From: Rhizobiaceae bacterium
Lineage (GTDB): Bacteria > Pseudomonadota > Alphaproteobacteria > Rhizobiales > Rhizobiaceae
Length of the DNA stretch: 64,000 nucleotides
Reading direction: 5' to 3'
Assembly (NCBI GenBank): GCA_019635755.1
Contig: JAHBYW010000007.1
Coordinates: 1-64,000 of the forward strand
Shown: in pieces, positions 48,038 to 58,600 of the stretch
Position numbering within the stretch: position 1 is the first letter of the stretch
Layout of the letters: each line of letters opens with the position of its first letter
Position numbers and translations under genes: made by a program
The notes under the pieces: model-generated
What the model saw: only the letters and a program-made list of their open reading frames with translations
Databases searched by the model: none
Told to the model about the DNA's origin: nothing

Positions 48038-49309
48038 CTACTCGGCCGCCTGCCGGCCATTGCCGAAGCGGCGCTCGATGTAGTCGGCGACCATTTTCTG
48101 GAAGTCCGCGGCGATGTCGGGGCCGCGCAGCGTCGCCGCCTTGCGCCCGTCGACGAAGACCGGCGCGGTCGGCGTCTCGCCCGTTCCGGGCAGCGAGATG
48201 CCGATGTCGGCGTGCTTGGATTCGCCGGGGCCGTTGACGATGCAGCCCATCACCGCGACCTTCAGCTCCTCGACGCCGGGATATTTCTCGCGCCAGACCG
48301 GCATGTTCACCCGGATGTCGTTCTGGATCGTCTGCGCCAGTTCCTGGAACACGGTGGACGTCGTGCGGCCGCAGCCGGGGCACGCCGCGACGATCGGCAC
48401 GAACTGGCGGAAGCCCATGGTCTGGAGCAGTTCCTGCGCGACCTGCACCTCGCGCGTGCGGTCGCCGCCGGGTTCCGGCGTCAGCGAGATGCGGATCGTG
48501 TCGCCGATGCCCTGCTGGAGCAGGATGCCCATCGCGGCGGACGATGCCACGATGCCCTTGGAGCCCATGCCGGCCTCGGTGAGGCCGAGATGCAGCGCAT
48601 GGTCCGAGCGGTTCGCCAGTTCCGTGTAGACGGCGATGAGATCCTGAACCGCCGACACCTTCGCCGACAGGATGATGCGGTCGCGCGACAGGCCGATCTC
48701 CTCGGCCATCTCGGCCGACAGCAGCGCCGACTGCACGATCGCCTCGCGCGTCACCTGCTGCGCCGTCAGCGGCGAGCCCTGCCGCTGGTTGTCGTCCATC
48801 AGCCGCGTCAGCAGGTCCTGGTCGAGCGAGCCCCAGTTGACGCCGATGCGCACCGGCTTGCCGTAGCGGATCGCCATCTCGACGATCGCCGCGAACTGGC
48901 GGTCCTTCTTCTCCTTGAAGCCGACATTGCCGGGATTGATGCGGTATTTCGCCAGCGCCTCGGCACAGGCCGGATGGTCGGCCAGCAGCTTGTGGCCGAT
49001 GTAGTGGAAGTCGCCGACCAGCGGCACGTTGATGCCGAGGCGATCGAGACGCTCCTTGATGGCGGGGACGGCGGCGGCACTTTCGTCCCGGTCGACGGTG
49101 ATGCGCACGATCTCCGAACCCGCGCGATGCAGCGCCGCGACCTGTGCCACCGTCTGGTCGATATCGGCGGTGTCGGTGTTGGTCATCGACTGTACGACGA
49201 CGGGCGCGCCGCCGCCCACCATGACGCCGCCGACGTCGACGCCGACCGAATTCCGGCGCGGGAAGGGCGACGAGAAATAGCCAGTCATCCGCGCGGCCGC
49301 CTTTCGCAT
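48038..49309 (-). CDS. ispG: 4-hydroxy-3-methylbut-2-enyl diphosphate synthase (IspG/GcpE)
   Basis: A 423-residue 4Fe-4S enzyme of the non-mevalonate isoprenoid pathway that reduces MEcPP to [25 protein letters not shown] marks the N-terminal TIM barrel, and [12 protein letters not shown] follows. The cluster cysteines are in [10 protein letters not shown] and [11 protein letters not shown] near residues 300-350. The length is normal for alphaproteobacteria. I choose ATG 49309 (GGAG 8 bases upstream) over ATG 49288. Precedes the repeat element on the minus strand. Confidence 0.95.
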   Translation of the reverse strand: MRKAAARMTGYFSSPFPRRNSVGVDVGGVMVGGGAPVVVQSMTNTDTADIDQTVAQVAALHRAGSEIVRITVDRDESAAAVPAIKERLDRLGINVPLVGDFHYIGHKLLADHPACAEALAKYRINPGNVGFKEKKDRQFAAIVEMAIRYGKPVRIGVNWGSLDQDLLTRLMDDNQRQGSPLTAQQVTREAIVQSALLSAEMAEEIGLSRDRIILSAKVSAVQDLIAVYTELANRSDHALHLGLTEAGMGSKGIVASSAAMGILLQQGIGDTIRISLTPEPGGDRTREVQVAQELLQTMGFRQFVPIVAACPGCGRTTSTVFQELAQTIQNDIRVNMPVWREKYPGVEELKVAVMGCIVNGPGESKHADIGISLPGTGETPTAPVFVDGRKAATLRGPDIAADFQKMVADYIERRFGNGRQAAE

Positions 49310-49412
49310 GAATCCGCTCCTCACGTGGCGAAGCCCGGCGGTGAAGTCAATACAATCGCCCGTTCCCCGGGCGGTCGCCCGGCGACGCGCCTGGCTGCTT
49401 GCCATTGGCAGG

Positions 49413-49428
49413 ATTGCTGCAGTGCAAT
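49413..49428. promoter_or_regulatory. TGCA-centred dyad upstream of bdhA
   Basis: ATTGCTGCAGTGCAAT is a near-palindrome (ATTGC...GCAAT) containing TGCAGTGC (49418-49425), 39 bp before the bdhA ATG. PhaR regulators are known to bind TGC-rich dyads, and a TGCAGTGC copy also lies upstream of phaA (59949-59956). It could be a PhaR site; the 8-mer also occurs inside genes, so this is tentative. Confidence 0.4.
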
Positions 49429-49466
49429 ATCAACGACGCATCCTGAGGCCGCCCGGAGACATTTTC

Positions 49467-50252
49467 ATGACCACGAAACGCACCGCCATCGTCACGGGCT
49501 CGACCTCCGGCATCGGCCGCGCCATCGCCGAGGCCCTCGCTTCGGGCGGCTGCGACGTCGCCATCAACTCCTTCTCCGACACCAAGGAAGACCATGCGGT
49601 CGCGGCCGAAATCGCCGCCAGACACGCCGTCAAGGCGATCTACATTAGGGCCGACATGGCCAGGCCCGACGAGTGCCGCGCCCTCGTCGCGCGCGCCGCC
49701 AACGATCTCGGCAGCGTCGACATCCTGGTCAACAATGCGGGCATCCAGTTCGTCTCGCCGGTGGAGACGTTCCCCGTCGACCGCTGGGATGCGATCATCG
49801 CGATCAACCTGTCGTCGGCGTTCCACACCACGGCCGCGGCCGTCGCCGCGATGCGCGAGGCCGGCTGGGGCCGCATCGTCAACATCGCGTCCGCGCATGG
49901 GCTGCGCGCCTCGCCCAACAAGTCGGCCTATGTCGCGGCCAAGCACGGCGTCGTCGGACTGACCAAGACCGTGGCGCTGGAGCTGGCCGGCAGCGGCGTC
50001 ACCGCCAACGCCGTATGTCCCGGTTTCGTCCACACGCCGCTGGTGGAGAAGCAGATCGTCGATCTCGCGGCGGCGCATCCGGACCTCGGCCGCGACAGAG
50101 TGATCCGCGACCTGATCCTGCAGAAACAGCCCAGCAAGCAGTTCGCCACGGTCGACCAGGTGGCGGCTTCTGTCGTCTATCTCTGCTCCGACGCGGCGGC
50201 GCAGGTGACGGGCACGACGATCTCGATCGACGGCGGCTGGACCGCGCAGTAG
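49467..50252 (+). CDS. bdhA: 3-hydroxybutyrate dehydrogenase
   Basis: A 261-residue short-chain dehydrogenase: TAIVTGSTSGIGRAIAEALA at the N-terminus, NNAGIQFVSPVETFP, the catalytic Ser and YVAAK (S...YVAAKHGVVG), and VCPGFVHTPLVEKQI with LQKQPSKQFATVDQVA, which is typical of D-3-hydroxybutyrate dehydrogenase. It oxidises 3-hydroxybutyrate from PHB breakdown to acetoacetate. It pairs functionally with the PHB synthesis genes 10 kb downstream. A GGAGAC precedes the ATG by 6 bases. Confidence 0.92.
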   Translation: MTTKRTAIVTGSTSGIGRAIAEALASGGCDVAINSFSDTKEDHAVAAEIAARHAVKAIYIRADMARPDECRALVARAANDLGSVDILVNNAGIQFVSPVETFPVDRWDAIIAINLSSAFHTTAAAVAAMREAGWGRIVNIASAHGLRASPNKSAYVAAKHGVVGLTKTVALELAGSGVTANAVCPGFVHTPLVEKQIVDLAAAHPDLGRDRVIRDLILQKQPSKQFATVDQVAASVVYLCSDAAAQVTGTTISIDGGWTAQ

Positions 50253-50257
50253 CCAGG

Positions 50258-50899
50258 TCAGGCCGGCGCTGCGACAGGAGCCATTCCCCGCAAGGTGCCC
50301 GCCAGCCGGCCAAGATCGCCTGCCAGGCTGCGAAGCTCCGCGAGCGTGGCGCCGCGCATCTTGGCGCCGTCGAAGGCGTCGAGCAGGATGTCGGCGAGCG
50401 CCTGGGGCGTCGGAGCGGCGGGCGTCCGATCCCCGTCGGCGGCTTCTAGGGCCTTGACGAGGGCAGCGGCGACGCGGCCGCGCACCGTCGCGATCAGGTC
50501 GGCGGTAACCGTGTCCTTCATGTCCAGCAGTTCGGCGCCGTGGGGCGACCCCGCCATCTCTTCCTTCAGCGCGACGAAGCAGAGCTCGAACATCCGCGTG
50601 ACCCGCTCGTCGAGTTTGCCCCCACCGGACAGGATCCGCTCCGCCTCGGCGACCATCCGCGCGGCGAAGCCGGCCGCCAGTTCGCGGAAGATCTCGGTCT
50701 TGTTCTTGAAGTGCAGGTAGACGGCCGGGCGCGACATCTCGGCGGCACGGGCGATGTCGTCCATCGTCGTCCGGCCGAAACCGTAGGCCAGGAAATGCCC
50801 GGCCGCAGCCTCGATAATGCGGCGGCGCTTGGGATCTTCGGTCAGGATAGGCAGGTCATGCACGGGCGTGATGCATCTCGAATGGAGGTTGGTTGACAT
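50258..50899 (-). CDS. TetR-family regulator of the molybdenum oxidoreductase cassette
   Basis: A TetR regulator with the N-terminal helix-turn-helix (RIIEAAAGHFLAYGFGRTTM then DDIARAAEMSRPAVYLHFKN) and a ligand domain rich in helices. The start is uncertain: ATG 50899 gives 213 residues but lies inside the operator; GTG 50863 gives 201. Divergent from the three-gene oxidoreductase cassette, with a 27-bp palindrome between, so it should repress that operon and itself. Ligand unknown; an aldehyde or aromatic substrate is plausible. Confidence 0.85.
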   Translation of the reverse strand: MSTNLHSRCITPVHDLPILTEDPKRRRIIEAAAGHFLAYGFGRTTMDDIARAAEMSRPAVYLHFKNKTEIFRELAAGFAARMVAEAERILSGGGKLDERVTRMFELCFVALKEEMAGSPHGAELLDMKDTVTADLIATVRGRVAAALVKALEAADGDRTPAAPTPQALADILLDAFDGAKMRGATLAELRSLAGDLGRLAGTLRGMAPVAAPA

Positions 50900-50922
50900 T
50901 CTGACAGAATTTGTCAAAATGT
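50896..50922. promoter_or_regulatory. 27-bp TetR operator
   Basis: A strong dyad. The left half is ACATTCTGACAG and the right half, on the opposite strand, is ACATTTTGACAA, so about 10 of 12 positions match. A TTGACA at 50893-50898 on the plus strand and a TTGACA on the minus strand (50917-50912) are built into the dyad, placing the operator on the likely -35 elements of both divergent promoters. Confidence 0.75.
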
Positions 50923-50973
50923 AAACACGACCTCAGGTTCGTGCCAGCATAGACGACAACGAAGGGTATCCCT

Positions 50974-51435
50974 ATGCGCCTGTCCGTAGACGGCAAAGCC
51001 GTGGAAATCGAGGCCGATCCAGACATGCCGCTGCTGTGGGCGCTGCGCGACCTCGCCGGCATCACCGGTCCCAAATTCGGCTGCGGCATCGCCGCGTGCG
51101 GCGCCTGCACGGTCCTCATCGACGGCATTCCGGTGCGGTCCTGCTCGCTCCCCGTCGGCCAGGCCCTGGGCGAGATCACGACCATCGAAGGCATCTCAAC
51201 CGGCGGCAAGCTGCATCCGGTCCAGCAGGCCTGGCTCGACGAACAGGTCGCGCAGTGCGGCTACTGCCAGGCGGGGCAGATCATGTCGGCGGTGGCGCTG
51301 CTCGACGAGATCGCCGACCCGACCGACGCCGATATCGACAATGCCATGGGTGGCAATCTCTGCCGCTGCGGCACCTATCCGCGCATCCGCGCCGCCATCC
51401 ACAAGGCAGCCGCGCTCAAACAGGCGGGGGCGTGA
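50974..51435 (+). CDS. 2Fe-2S subunit of a molybdenum oxidoreductase (IorA-like)
   Basis: A 153-residue protein with two 2Fe-2S clusters: the plant-ferredoxin type (C37, C42, C45, C57 in [14 protein letters not shown] and RSC) and the second with CGYCQAG (C95, C98) and NLCRCGTY (C130, C132). This matches the small subunit of isoquinoline 1-oxidoreductase and related aldehyde oxidases. It passes electrons from the molybdopterin subunit encoded next. The ATG follows AAGGG. No Tat signal of its own, so it probably hitch-hikes with the large subunit. Confidence 0.93.
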   Translation: MRLSVDGKAVEIEADPDMPLLWALRDLAGITGPKFGCGIAACGACTVLIDGIPVRSCSLPVGQALGEITTIEGISTGGKLHPVQQAWLDEQVAQCGYCQAGQIMSAVALLDEIADPTDADIDNAMGGNLCRCGTYPRIRAAIHKAAALKQAGA

Positions 51436-51436
51436 C

Positions 51437-53713
51437 ATGGGACGCGTCGCGAAGATCGCCCGCCGCACCTTCCTGATCGGCGCCGCCGTGGTCGCCGGCG
51501 GTGCGGCCTTCGGCTACTGGACCTATCGGCGGCCGTATCCGAACCCGCTCGAAGACGACCTCGCCGAGGGCGAGGCCACGTTCAACCCGTTCGTGAAGAT
51601 CGCCTCGGACAACACGATCACTGTGATCGCGCCGCGCGCCGAGATGGGCCAGGGCATCTCCACGACGCTCGCCGCCTTCGTCGCCGAGGAACTGGACGTC
51701 ACGCTCGACAAGGTCACCGTCGAGCACGGCCCTGCCTCCTATGCCTATTACAACGCCGTCATCACCGAGGAGGGCGGCGGCTTCTATTTCTGGGACGACA
51801 GCCGCGTGGCCGAGGCGGTGCGCTCGGTCCTCGGCGGTGTCGCCAAGGTGATGGGCCTGCAGGGCACCGGCGGCTCCACCTCGACGCGCGACGGCTACGA
51901 CCGGATGCGCCAGGCCGGCGCCGCGGCGCGCATGATGCTGGTCGCCGCCGCCGCCGCGCGGCTCGGCGTTCGGCCCGATGAACTCGAGACCGACAACGGC
52001 ACGATCGTCCACCGGGCCTCCAGCCGCAGCGTCACCTATGGCGAGGTCGCGATCGATGCGGGCAAGCTCGACGTGCCCGACGCGGTGACCCTCCGGGACA
52101 AGGCGCAGTGGAAGCTGCTCGGCAAGCCGCAGCCGCGCGTCGACATGCTGGCCAAGGTCACCGGCGCGCCGATCTTCGGCATCGACGTCACGCAACCCGA
52201 CATGCTCTTCGGCACGGTCCGCATGAGCCCGGTCTTCGGCGCCAGGCCCGTGCGTTCGGACCTGTCGAAGGCCGAGGCGATGCCGGGCGTCATGAAGATC
52301 GTGCCGATCGAGACCAGCTACGGCAGCGGTTTCGGCGTGATCGCGCAGAACACCTGGGCCGCGTTCAAGGCCGCCGAGGCGATCGACGTCGAATGGGGCA
52401 AGCCGAGCAATCCGGCCGACACCAACGCGATCATGAAGACGATCATGGATGCCGCCGCGAAGGGCAGCGCCAGCGCCATGCGCGACGACGGCGACGTCGA
52501 CGCGGCCTTCGCGGACGCGCCTGCCGACCGCGTCATCGAGGCCGAATACAGCGTGCCCTACCTGTCGCACGCGCCGATGGAACCGATGAACGCCACCGCC
52601 CGGCTGAAGGACGGGGTGCTCGACGTCTGGTCGCCGAACCAGATGCCGGTTCTGGTGCGCTGGTTCTGCGGCGACATCGCGGGCGTGCCGCTCGACAAGG
52701 TCCACGTCCACACCACCTCGATGGGCGGCGCCTTCGGGCGGCGCGGCGAGATGGACTTCTCGCTCTACGCCACGCTGCTGGCCATGCATGCTGACGGGCG
52801 TCCGGTGAAGGTCACCTGGACGCGCGAGGAAGACATGCGGGTCGGCGTCTACCGCCCCGCGGCCGGCGGACGCTTCCGTGCAAGGATCGGCGATGACGGC
52901 TCGCCGGTCGCGGTGGACATGCGTATCAGCGCGCAGAACATGATGGACTCGATCATGTCGCGCTGGTTCCCGTCGCTGCCCGGCGGCGCGACCGATCCGG
53001 CCATAACCGACGGGTCGCACAACCAGCCCTACACGATCCCGAACTACCGCGTCGCGTCGATCGCCGCGCCGCTGACCATCCCCGTCAGCTTCTGGCGGTC
53101 GGTCGGCAATTCGGTGAACGGCTATTTCCACGAGGCCTTCATGGACGAGATCGCCCATGCCGGCGGCGTCGATCCGGTGGAGTTGCGGCGCAGGCTGATG
53201 GCGAATCATCCGGCCGCGCTCGCGGTGGTGAACAAGGTCGCCGAGATGTCGAACTGGGGCGAGACGCTGCCGGCCGGCACGGCGAAGGGATTTGCCTTCA
53301 CGCTCTCCTTCGGCAGCTGGTGCGGCCAGGTCATCCAGGTCGCCGACACGCCGGCCGGGATCAAGCTCGAGAAGATGTGGATCGCCGTCGACGTCGGCAC
53401 CGCCATCGATCCCGGCATCATCGACGCGCAGCTGGTGTCGGGCGCGATCTACGGCCTGTCCGCGGCGATGGGCCAGCAGGTCACCTTCAAGGACGGCATG
53501 GTGGAGCAGTCCAACTTCCACGACTTCGACGCCATGCGCATGTTCCAGTGCCCCGACTTCGAGGTTGCCATCCTCGAGAACTTCCACCGCATGGGCGGCG
53601 TCGGCGAGGTCGGCACGCCGCCGGCGGCACCGGCACTCGCCAACGCGATCTTCGCGCTCACTGGAAAGCGCATCCGCAGCCTTCCCCTCGACCGGGAGGT
53701 GCGCTTCGCATGA
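51437..53713 (+). CDS. Tat-exported molybdopterin-binding oxidoreductase subunit (IorB-like)
   Basis: A 758-residue protein of the xanthine dehydrogenase family, IorB/aldehyde-oxidase type. An N-terminal twin-arginine signal, ARRTFLIGAAVVAGGAAFGY, directs it to the periplasm. APRAEMGQGISTTLAAFVAEELD and TSMGGAFGRRGEMDF are molybdopterin-contact regions, and GVGEVGTPPAAPALANAIF at the C-terminus is the usual GxGE motif with the catalytic glutamate. It starts at 51437, one base after the 2Fe-2S gene stop. Probably oxidises an aldehyde or N-heterocycle in the periplasm. The substrate is unknown. Confidence 0.92.
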   Translation: MGRVAKIARRTFLIGAAVVAGGAAFGYWTYRRPYPNPLEDDLAEGEATFNPFVKIASDNTITVIAPRAEMGQGISTTLAAFVAEELDVTLDKVTVEHGPASYAYYNAVITEEGGGFYFWDDSRVAEAVRSVLGGVAKVMGLQGTGGSTSTRDGYDRMRQAGAAARMMLVAAAAARLGVRPDELETDNGTIVHRASSRSVTYGEVAIDAGKLDVPDAVTLRDKAQWKLLGKPQPRVDMLAKVTGAPIFGIDVTQPDMLFGTVRMSPVFGARPVRSDLSKAEAMPGVMKIVPIETSYGSGFGVIAQNTWAAFKAAEAIDVEWGKPSNPADTNAIMKTIMDAAAKGSASAMRDDGDVDAAFADAPADRVIEAEYSVPYLSHAPMEPMNATARLKDGVLDVWSPNQMPVLVRWFCGDIAGVPLDKVHVHTTSMGGAFGRRGEMDFSLYATLLAMHADGRPVKVTWTREEDMRVGVYRPAAGGRFRARIGDDGSPVAVDMRISAQNMMDSIMSRWFPSLPGGATDPAITDGSHNQPYTIPNYRVASIAAPLTIPVSFWRSVGNSVNGYFHEAFMDEIAHAGGVDPVELRRRLMANHPAALAVVNKVAEMSNWGETLPAGTAKGFAFTLSFGSWCGQVIQVADTPAGIKLEKMWIAVDVGTAIDPGIIDAQLVSGAIYGLSAAMGQQVTFKDGMVEQSNFHDFDAMRMFQCPDFEVAILENFHRMGGVGEVGTPPAAPALANAIFALTGKRIRSLPLDREVRFA

Positions 53714-54312
53714 GACCGATCGCCACATTGCTGACGGCTCTTGCCATCGTCGCCGCCTCCGGTGCGATCGCCCAGGAGACCGTCGAGACACCGCCGCCGC
53801 CCGTCGTCGATCCCGTCGCCGGGCTCGCCGCATGGTCGAAGATCAATGCCGTGTTCGCGCATCCGCGCTGCGCCGGCTGCCATGTCGAGGACGACCAGCC
53901 GCGCTGGTCCGGCGACCATTACGGCGGCACCCGCGTGCATGCCTTCAACGTCCGCCGCGGCGAGGACGGTTCGGGATTCGGCAATCCCGGCCTGCGCTGC
54001 ACGACCTGCCATTTCGAAAGCAATTCCAGCGTCTTGCACGGCCCGCCGGGGGCGCCGAACTGGCATCTGGCGCCGGCCCAGATGGCCTGGTGGGACAAGT
54101 CGTCCGCGCAGATCTGCGCCCAGATCAAGGATCCCGAGCGCAATGGCGGACGCACGCTGGAGGAGGTGGCCGTCCACGTCCGCGACGACGCGCTCGTCGC
54201 CTGGGGCTGGGCGCCCGGACCGGGCCGCGAGCCCGCGCCCGGTTCCGCCGAGGCGACCTTTCAGGCGCTGCAGGATTGGATCACGGCCGGTTCACCATGC
54301 CCGCAGGACTGA
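53710..54312 (+). CDS. Exported di-CXXCH cytochrome, electron acceptor of the cassette
   Basis: A 200-residue protein with a signal peptide (MRPIATLLTALAIVAASGAI, cleavage near AQ at residue 21) and two haem-binding motifs, CAGCH (54-58) and CTTCH (97-101). A tryptophan- and proline-rich region follows. It overlaps the molybdopterin subunit stop as ATGA, so it is part of the operon. It should accept electrons in the periplasm and pass them to the respiratory chain. Such cytochromes accompany Tat-exported aldehyde oxidases. The family name is uncertain. Confidence 0.85.
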   Translation: MRPIATLLTALAIVAASGAIAQETVETPPPPVVDPVAGLAAWSKINAVFAHPRCAGCHVEDDQPRWSGDHYGGTRVHAFNVRRGEDGSGFGNPGLRCTTCHFESNSSVLHGPPGAPNWHLAPAQMAWWDKSSAQICAQIKDPERNGGRTLEEVAVHVRDDALVAWGWAPGPGREPAPGSAEATFQALQDWITAGSPCPQD

Positions 54313-54498
54313 AGCGTCGATGAAAAGAACTGACTATATTGCAGTGCGAAACTGATGTAAGAACCCGCGCGCTCGGCAATGCGTCGGCGCGTCGGGTCTG
54401 GCCGGTTGAATGCGTATTCGGGCCAACCCATATCCGACCTCGATGCCGAAAATGTGATGAGCGCCGGCTTGTCCTGACCTGCGCCACGGAAAAGTGAC

Positions 54499-55638
54499 AT
54501 GAAGATCAGGTTCCACAAGCTGGCGGCGATCGCCGTCCTGATCGGTTTCAGCGCATGGATCGCCACCGGCGAGTTCTCGTCGGTCGGCAGCGCGCAGTCG
54601 GAAGCCGAAGCAACGCCCCCCGCGACCGCGGCCGAGGAGGCGGCGCCCCCCGTCCTGCGCACCGTCGCCGTCGTCGTGCCGCCGCGCGTGCAGCATGCGC
54701 GTGCCATCCGCATCTCGGGCCAGACGCAGGCAGACCAGCGCGCGGTGCTCACCACCCGCGCCGCCGGCGTGATCGGCGACCTGCGGGTGCAGAAGGGTTC
54801 GGCGGTGAAGGCCGGCGACGTGATCCTCGTCCTTGCCGCCGAGGAGAAGAAGGCCGCGTTCGAAATGGCGAAGGCGCTGCTGGCGCAGCGCCAGGCCGAG
54901 TTCAACGCCGCGGAGCGCCTCGCCGAGACCGGCAACATGCCGAAGCTCCAGCTGGAGACGTCGCGCGCGGCGCTTGCCGCCGCGAAATCGCAGGTCGAAG
55001 CGGCCGAGGCCGATCTCGGCCGGCTGGAGGTCAAGGCGCCGTTCAGCGGCATCATCGACCGGCTCGACGTCGAGGCCGGCAGCTCCGTCGGCCAGGGCGC
55101 CCAGGTGGCGACGCTCCTCAACCTCGATCCGATCATCGGCGCGGGCGAGGTCAGCGAGCGCGATCTCGGCCATATCAGGATCGGCGACGACGCGGATGTG
55201 CGCCTCGTCAACGGCAAGATGGTGGCCGGCAAGCTGCGCTATGTCAGCCGCGACGCCTCCGCGCAGACGCGGACGTTTCCGCTGGAAGTGGCGATCCCCA
55301 ACGCCGACGGCGCCATTCCCGCCGGCATGACGGCCGAGATCACGCTGAAGACCGAGCCGGCCGACGCGGTCATCCTGCCGCGCTCGGTGGTGACGCTGTC
55401 CGAAAGCGGCGACCTCGGCATCCGCGCCGTCGACAAGGACTCGAAGGTCGTGTTCTACCCGATCGACCTCGTCGACGACATGCCGAACGGCCTGGTGCTG
55501 GGCGGCATTCCGGCCGACGCGCGCGTCATCGTCGCCGGACAGGACCTCGTCACCGAGGGCGACACGGTCAACGCCGTCGAGGCCGACCAGGAAACCATCA
55601 ACAGGCTGATCGGCGAAGTGACCGGCGGGACGCAGTAG
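54499..55638 (+). CDS. RND efflux periplasmic adaptor (HlyD family)
   Basis: A 379-residue adaptor. An N-terminal membrane anchor or signal (LAAIAVLIGFSAWIATGEFS, about 7-26) leads to a barrel-sandwich domain (VIGDLRVQKGSAVKAGDVIL and KAPFSGIIDRLDVEAGSSVG), with a coiled-coil hairpin between (FEMAKALLAQRQAEFNAAER... about 115-160), and a C-terminal beta-barrel (VRLVNGKMVAGKLRYVS). It links the RND pump encoded next to an outer-membrane channel, not in the window. There is a 186-bp gap upstream with a TGCAGTGC at 54340-54347. Confidence 0.93.
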   Translation: MKIRFHKLAAIAVLIGFSAWIATGEFSSVGSAQSEAEATPPATAAEEAAPPVLRTVAVVVPPRVQHARAIRISGQTQADQRAVLTTRAAGVIGDLRVQKGSAVKAGDVILVLAAEEKKAAFEMAKALLAQRQAEFNAAERLAETGNMPKLQLETSRAALAAAKSQVEAAEADLGRLEVKAPFSGIIDRLDVEAGSSVGQGAQVATLLNLDPIIGAGEVSERDLGHIRIGDDADVRLVNGKMVAGKLRYVSRDASAQTRTFPLEVAIPNADGAIPAGMTAEITLKTEPADAVILPRSVVTLSESGDLGIRAVDKDSKVVFYPIDLVDDMPNGLVLGGIPADARVIVAGQDLVTEGDTVNAVEADQETINRLIGEVTGGTQ

Positions 55639-55640
55639 GC

Positions 55641-58600
55641 ATGGACATCGTTAAGCTTGCGATCCGCAATGCGCGCCTGACGCTCTCCATCCTCGTCTTC
55701 CTGATCATCGCGGGCGCGCTGGCCTACCAGGCCGTGCCCAAGGAAGCCGAGCCGGACGTCGCGATCCCGATCATGTATGTCAGCCTCGGCTATCAGGGCA
55801 TCTCGCCCGAGGATGCCGAGCGGCTGCTGCTGAGGCCCGTCGAGGCGCAGCTGAAAAATCTCAAGGGTCTCAAGCAGATGAAGTCGGCCGCCTACCAGGG
55901 CGGCGGCTACGTGCTCGTCGAGTTCGACCCGTCCACCGATCTCGGCGACGCGCTGGTCGACACCCGCAACAAGGTGCAGGACGCCAAGCGCGACCTGCCG
56001 CAGGGCGCCGACGAGCCCAGCGTGACCGAGGTCAACATCTCCGAGTTCCCGGTGCTCGTCATCACGCTGTCGGGCAACGTGCCCGAGCGCGTTCTGGTGA
56101 CCGCGGCGAAGGAGCTGCGCGACCGCGTCGAGGAGGTTCCCGGCGTGCTGGAAGGCACGATCCAGGGCTCGCGCGACGAACTGGTCGAGGCGATCATCGA
56201 TCCGGTGAAGCTGTCGTCCTACGGGCTGCAGCTGGACCAGCTGATCCAGGGCATCGGCGCGTCGAACAGCCTCGTCGCCGCCGGCGCGATCGAAGGCGCG
56301 GAGGGCAAGTACGCCGTCAAGGTGCCGTCGCTGATCGAGACCGCCGAGGACGTGGCCCGCCTGCCCGTCGTGGCCGGGCCGAACGCGATCGTCCAGGTTC
56401 AGGACCTGGCGACCGTGCGCTCCACCTTCAAGGACGCCGTCACGATCACGCGCCTCAACGGCAAGCCGGCGGTCGCGATCGAGGTGAAGAAGCGCGTCGG
56501 CGCCAACATCGTCGAGACGATCGACGGCGCCAAGGCCGTCGCCGACACGTTCGCGACGCAGGTGCCGGAGGGCATGGAAGTCACCTACACCCAGGACAAG
56601 TCGGTGTTCGTGAACCAGCTGCTCAACGACCTGCAGAACCACGTGATGATCGCCGTCATCCTGGTCTTCATCGTCATCCTCTACGCGCTCTCCGGGCGCG
56701 CCTCGCTGCTGATCGGCCTCGCCATCCCGTCGTCGTTCCTGATGGGCATCCTGGCGCTCGCGATGATGGGCTACACGATCAACATGATCGTGCTGTTCAG
56801 TCTCATCCTCGCGGTGGGCATGCTGGTCGACGACGCGATCATCGTCACCGAATTCGCCGAGCGGCGCATGACCGAGGGCATGCCGCGCGAGCAGGCCTTC
56901 GAGATGGCGGCCAAGCGCATGGCCGGCCCCGTCGTCGCCGCCACCATGACCCGCATCGCGGCCTTCTCGCCGCTGCTGTTCTGGCCCGGCATCGTCGGCG
57001 ACTTCATGAAATACCTGCCGATCACGCTGATCGTCACGCTCGCAGCGTCGATGGCCTATGCGCTGATCTTCGCGCCGACGCTCGGCGCCATGTTCGCCAA
57101 GGCGCCGCTGCACGACGAGCACGAGCGGCGCGACGGCGTCTACATGGCGATCGTCAAGCGGGCCGTGCGCTTTCCGGTGACCGTGCTGGTGCTGACCGTC
57201 GGCCTGCTCGCCGGCTCGGTCTGGGCCTATGGCCAGTTCGGCCGCGGCGTCGAGTTCTTCCCCTCCGTCGAGCCGGACTACGGCCTGCTCTACGTGCACG
57301 CGCGGGGCAATCTCTCGCTGGCCGAGATGGACACGGCGACGCGCGAGGCGGAGCGGCGCATCCTCGGCTGGCCCGGCATCAAGTCGGTCTACACCCGCTC
57401 CGGCAAGACGCCGGGCGGCGGCCAGGACATTCCCGAGGACGTCGTCGGCGTCATCCAGTACGAGTTCATCGACTGGCGCGAGCGCAAGCCCGCGCACGAC
57501 ATCCTCGCCGACCTGCGCGTCGCGATGGCGGGCATCCCCGGCGTCGACGTCGAGGTGCGCGTGCCGGATGCGGGACCGCCGACCGGCAAGGCGATCCAGC
57601 TGCAGCTGTCCGCCACCAATCCCGAGGGCCTGAACGAGAAGGCCAAGGTCGTCGCCGCCGAGATCGCCAAGGTTCCCGGCGTCATCGACATCTCCGACGG
57701 CCTGCCGCCGCCCGGCATCGACTGGGCGCTCGAGGTCGACCGCACCAAGGCCGCGCAATACGGCATCAGCCCGATGTCGGTGGGCACGGTCGTGCAGCTC
57801 GTCACCAGCGGCCTGAAGCTCACGGACTACCGTCCGGCCGGGGCCGACGACGCCGTCGACATCCGGCTGCGCCTGCCCGAGGACCGGCGCACCCTCGCCG
57901 CCCTCGACGACCTGCGCATCCAGACGCCGCGCGGCGCCGTTCCGATCTCCAACTTCGTGGTCCGCAAGCCGGAACAGCGGGTCGGTATCCTGAACCGCAT
58001 CGAAGGCGAACGGACGATCACCGTGCAGGCCAACGTCGCGACCGGCCACCAGGTCGCCGCGGTGCAGGCGGAGGTCGCCAAGACCGTCGGCGCGATGGAT
58101 CTCGGCGCCTTCAAGTGGAAGCTCGCCGGTTCCAGCCAGGACAGCGAGGAAGCCGGTGCGTTCCTGACCAACGCATTCGGCGCGGCGATCTTCCTGATCT
58201 TCATCGTGCTGCTGGCGCAGTTCAACAAGTTCACCAGCGTGCTGCTCGTCCTGTCCTGCGTGGTCATGGCCACCATCGGCGCGCTGCTCGGCATGCTGCT
58301 GACCGGCCAGGCCTTCGTCATCGTCATGTCCGGCATCGGCGTGATCGCGCTGGCCGGCGTTGTCGTGAACAACAACATCGTGCTCATCGACACCTATGAC
58401 CGGCTCCGCGAGGAGGGCTGGAACAAGATGGACGCGGTGCTGCAGACCTGCCGCGAACGCGCCCGTCCGGTCGTGCTGACCGCCGCCGCCGCCGTGCTCG
58501 GCGTGCTGCCGATCGCCTTCGGCCTCGGGCTGGAGATCTTCCACCACGAGACGACGATCAATGCGCCGTCGACGCAATGGTGGATCGCGCTGTCGTCGGC

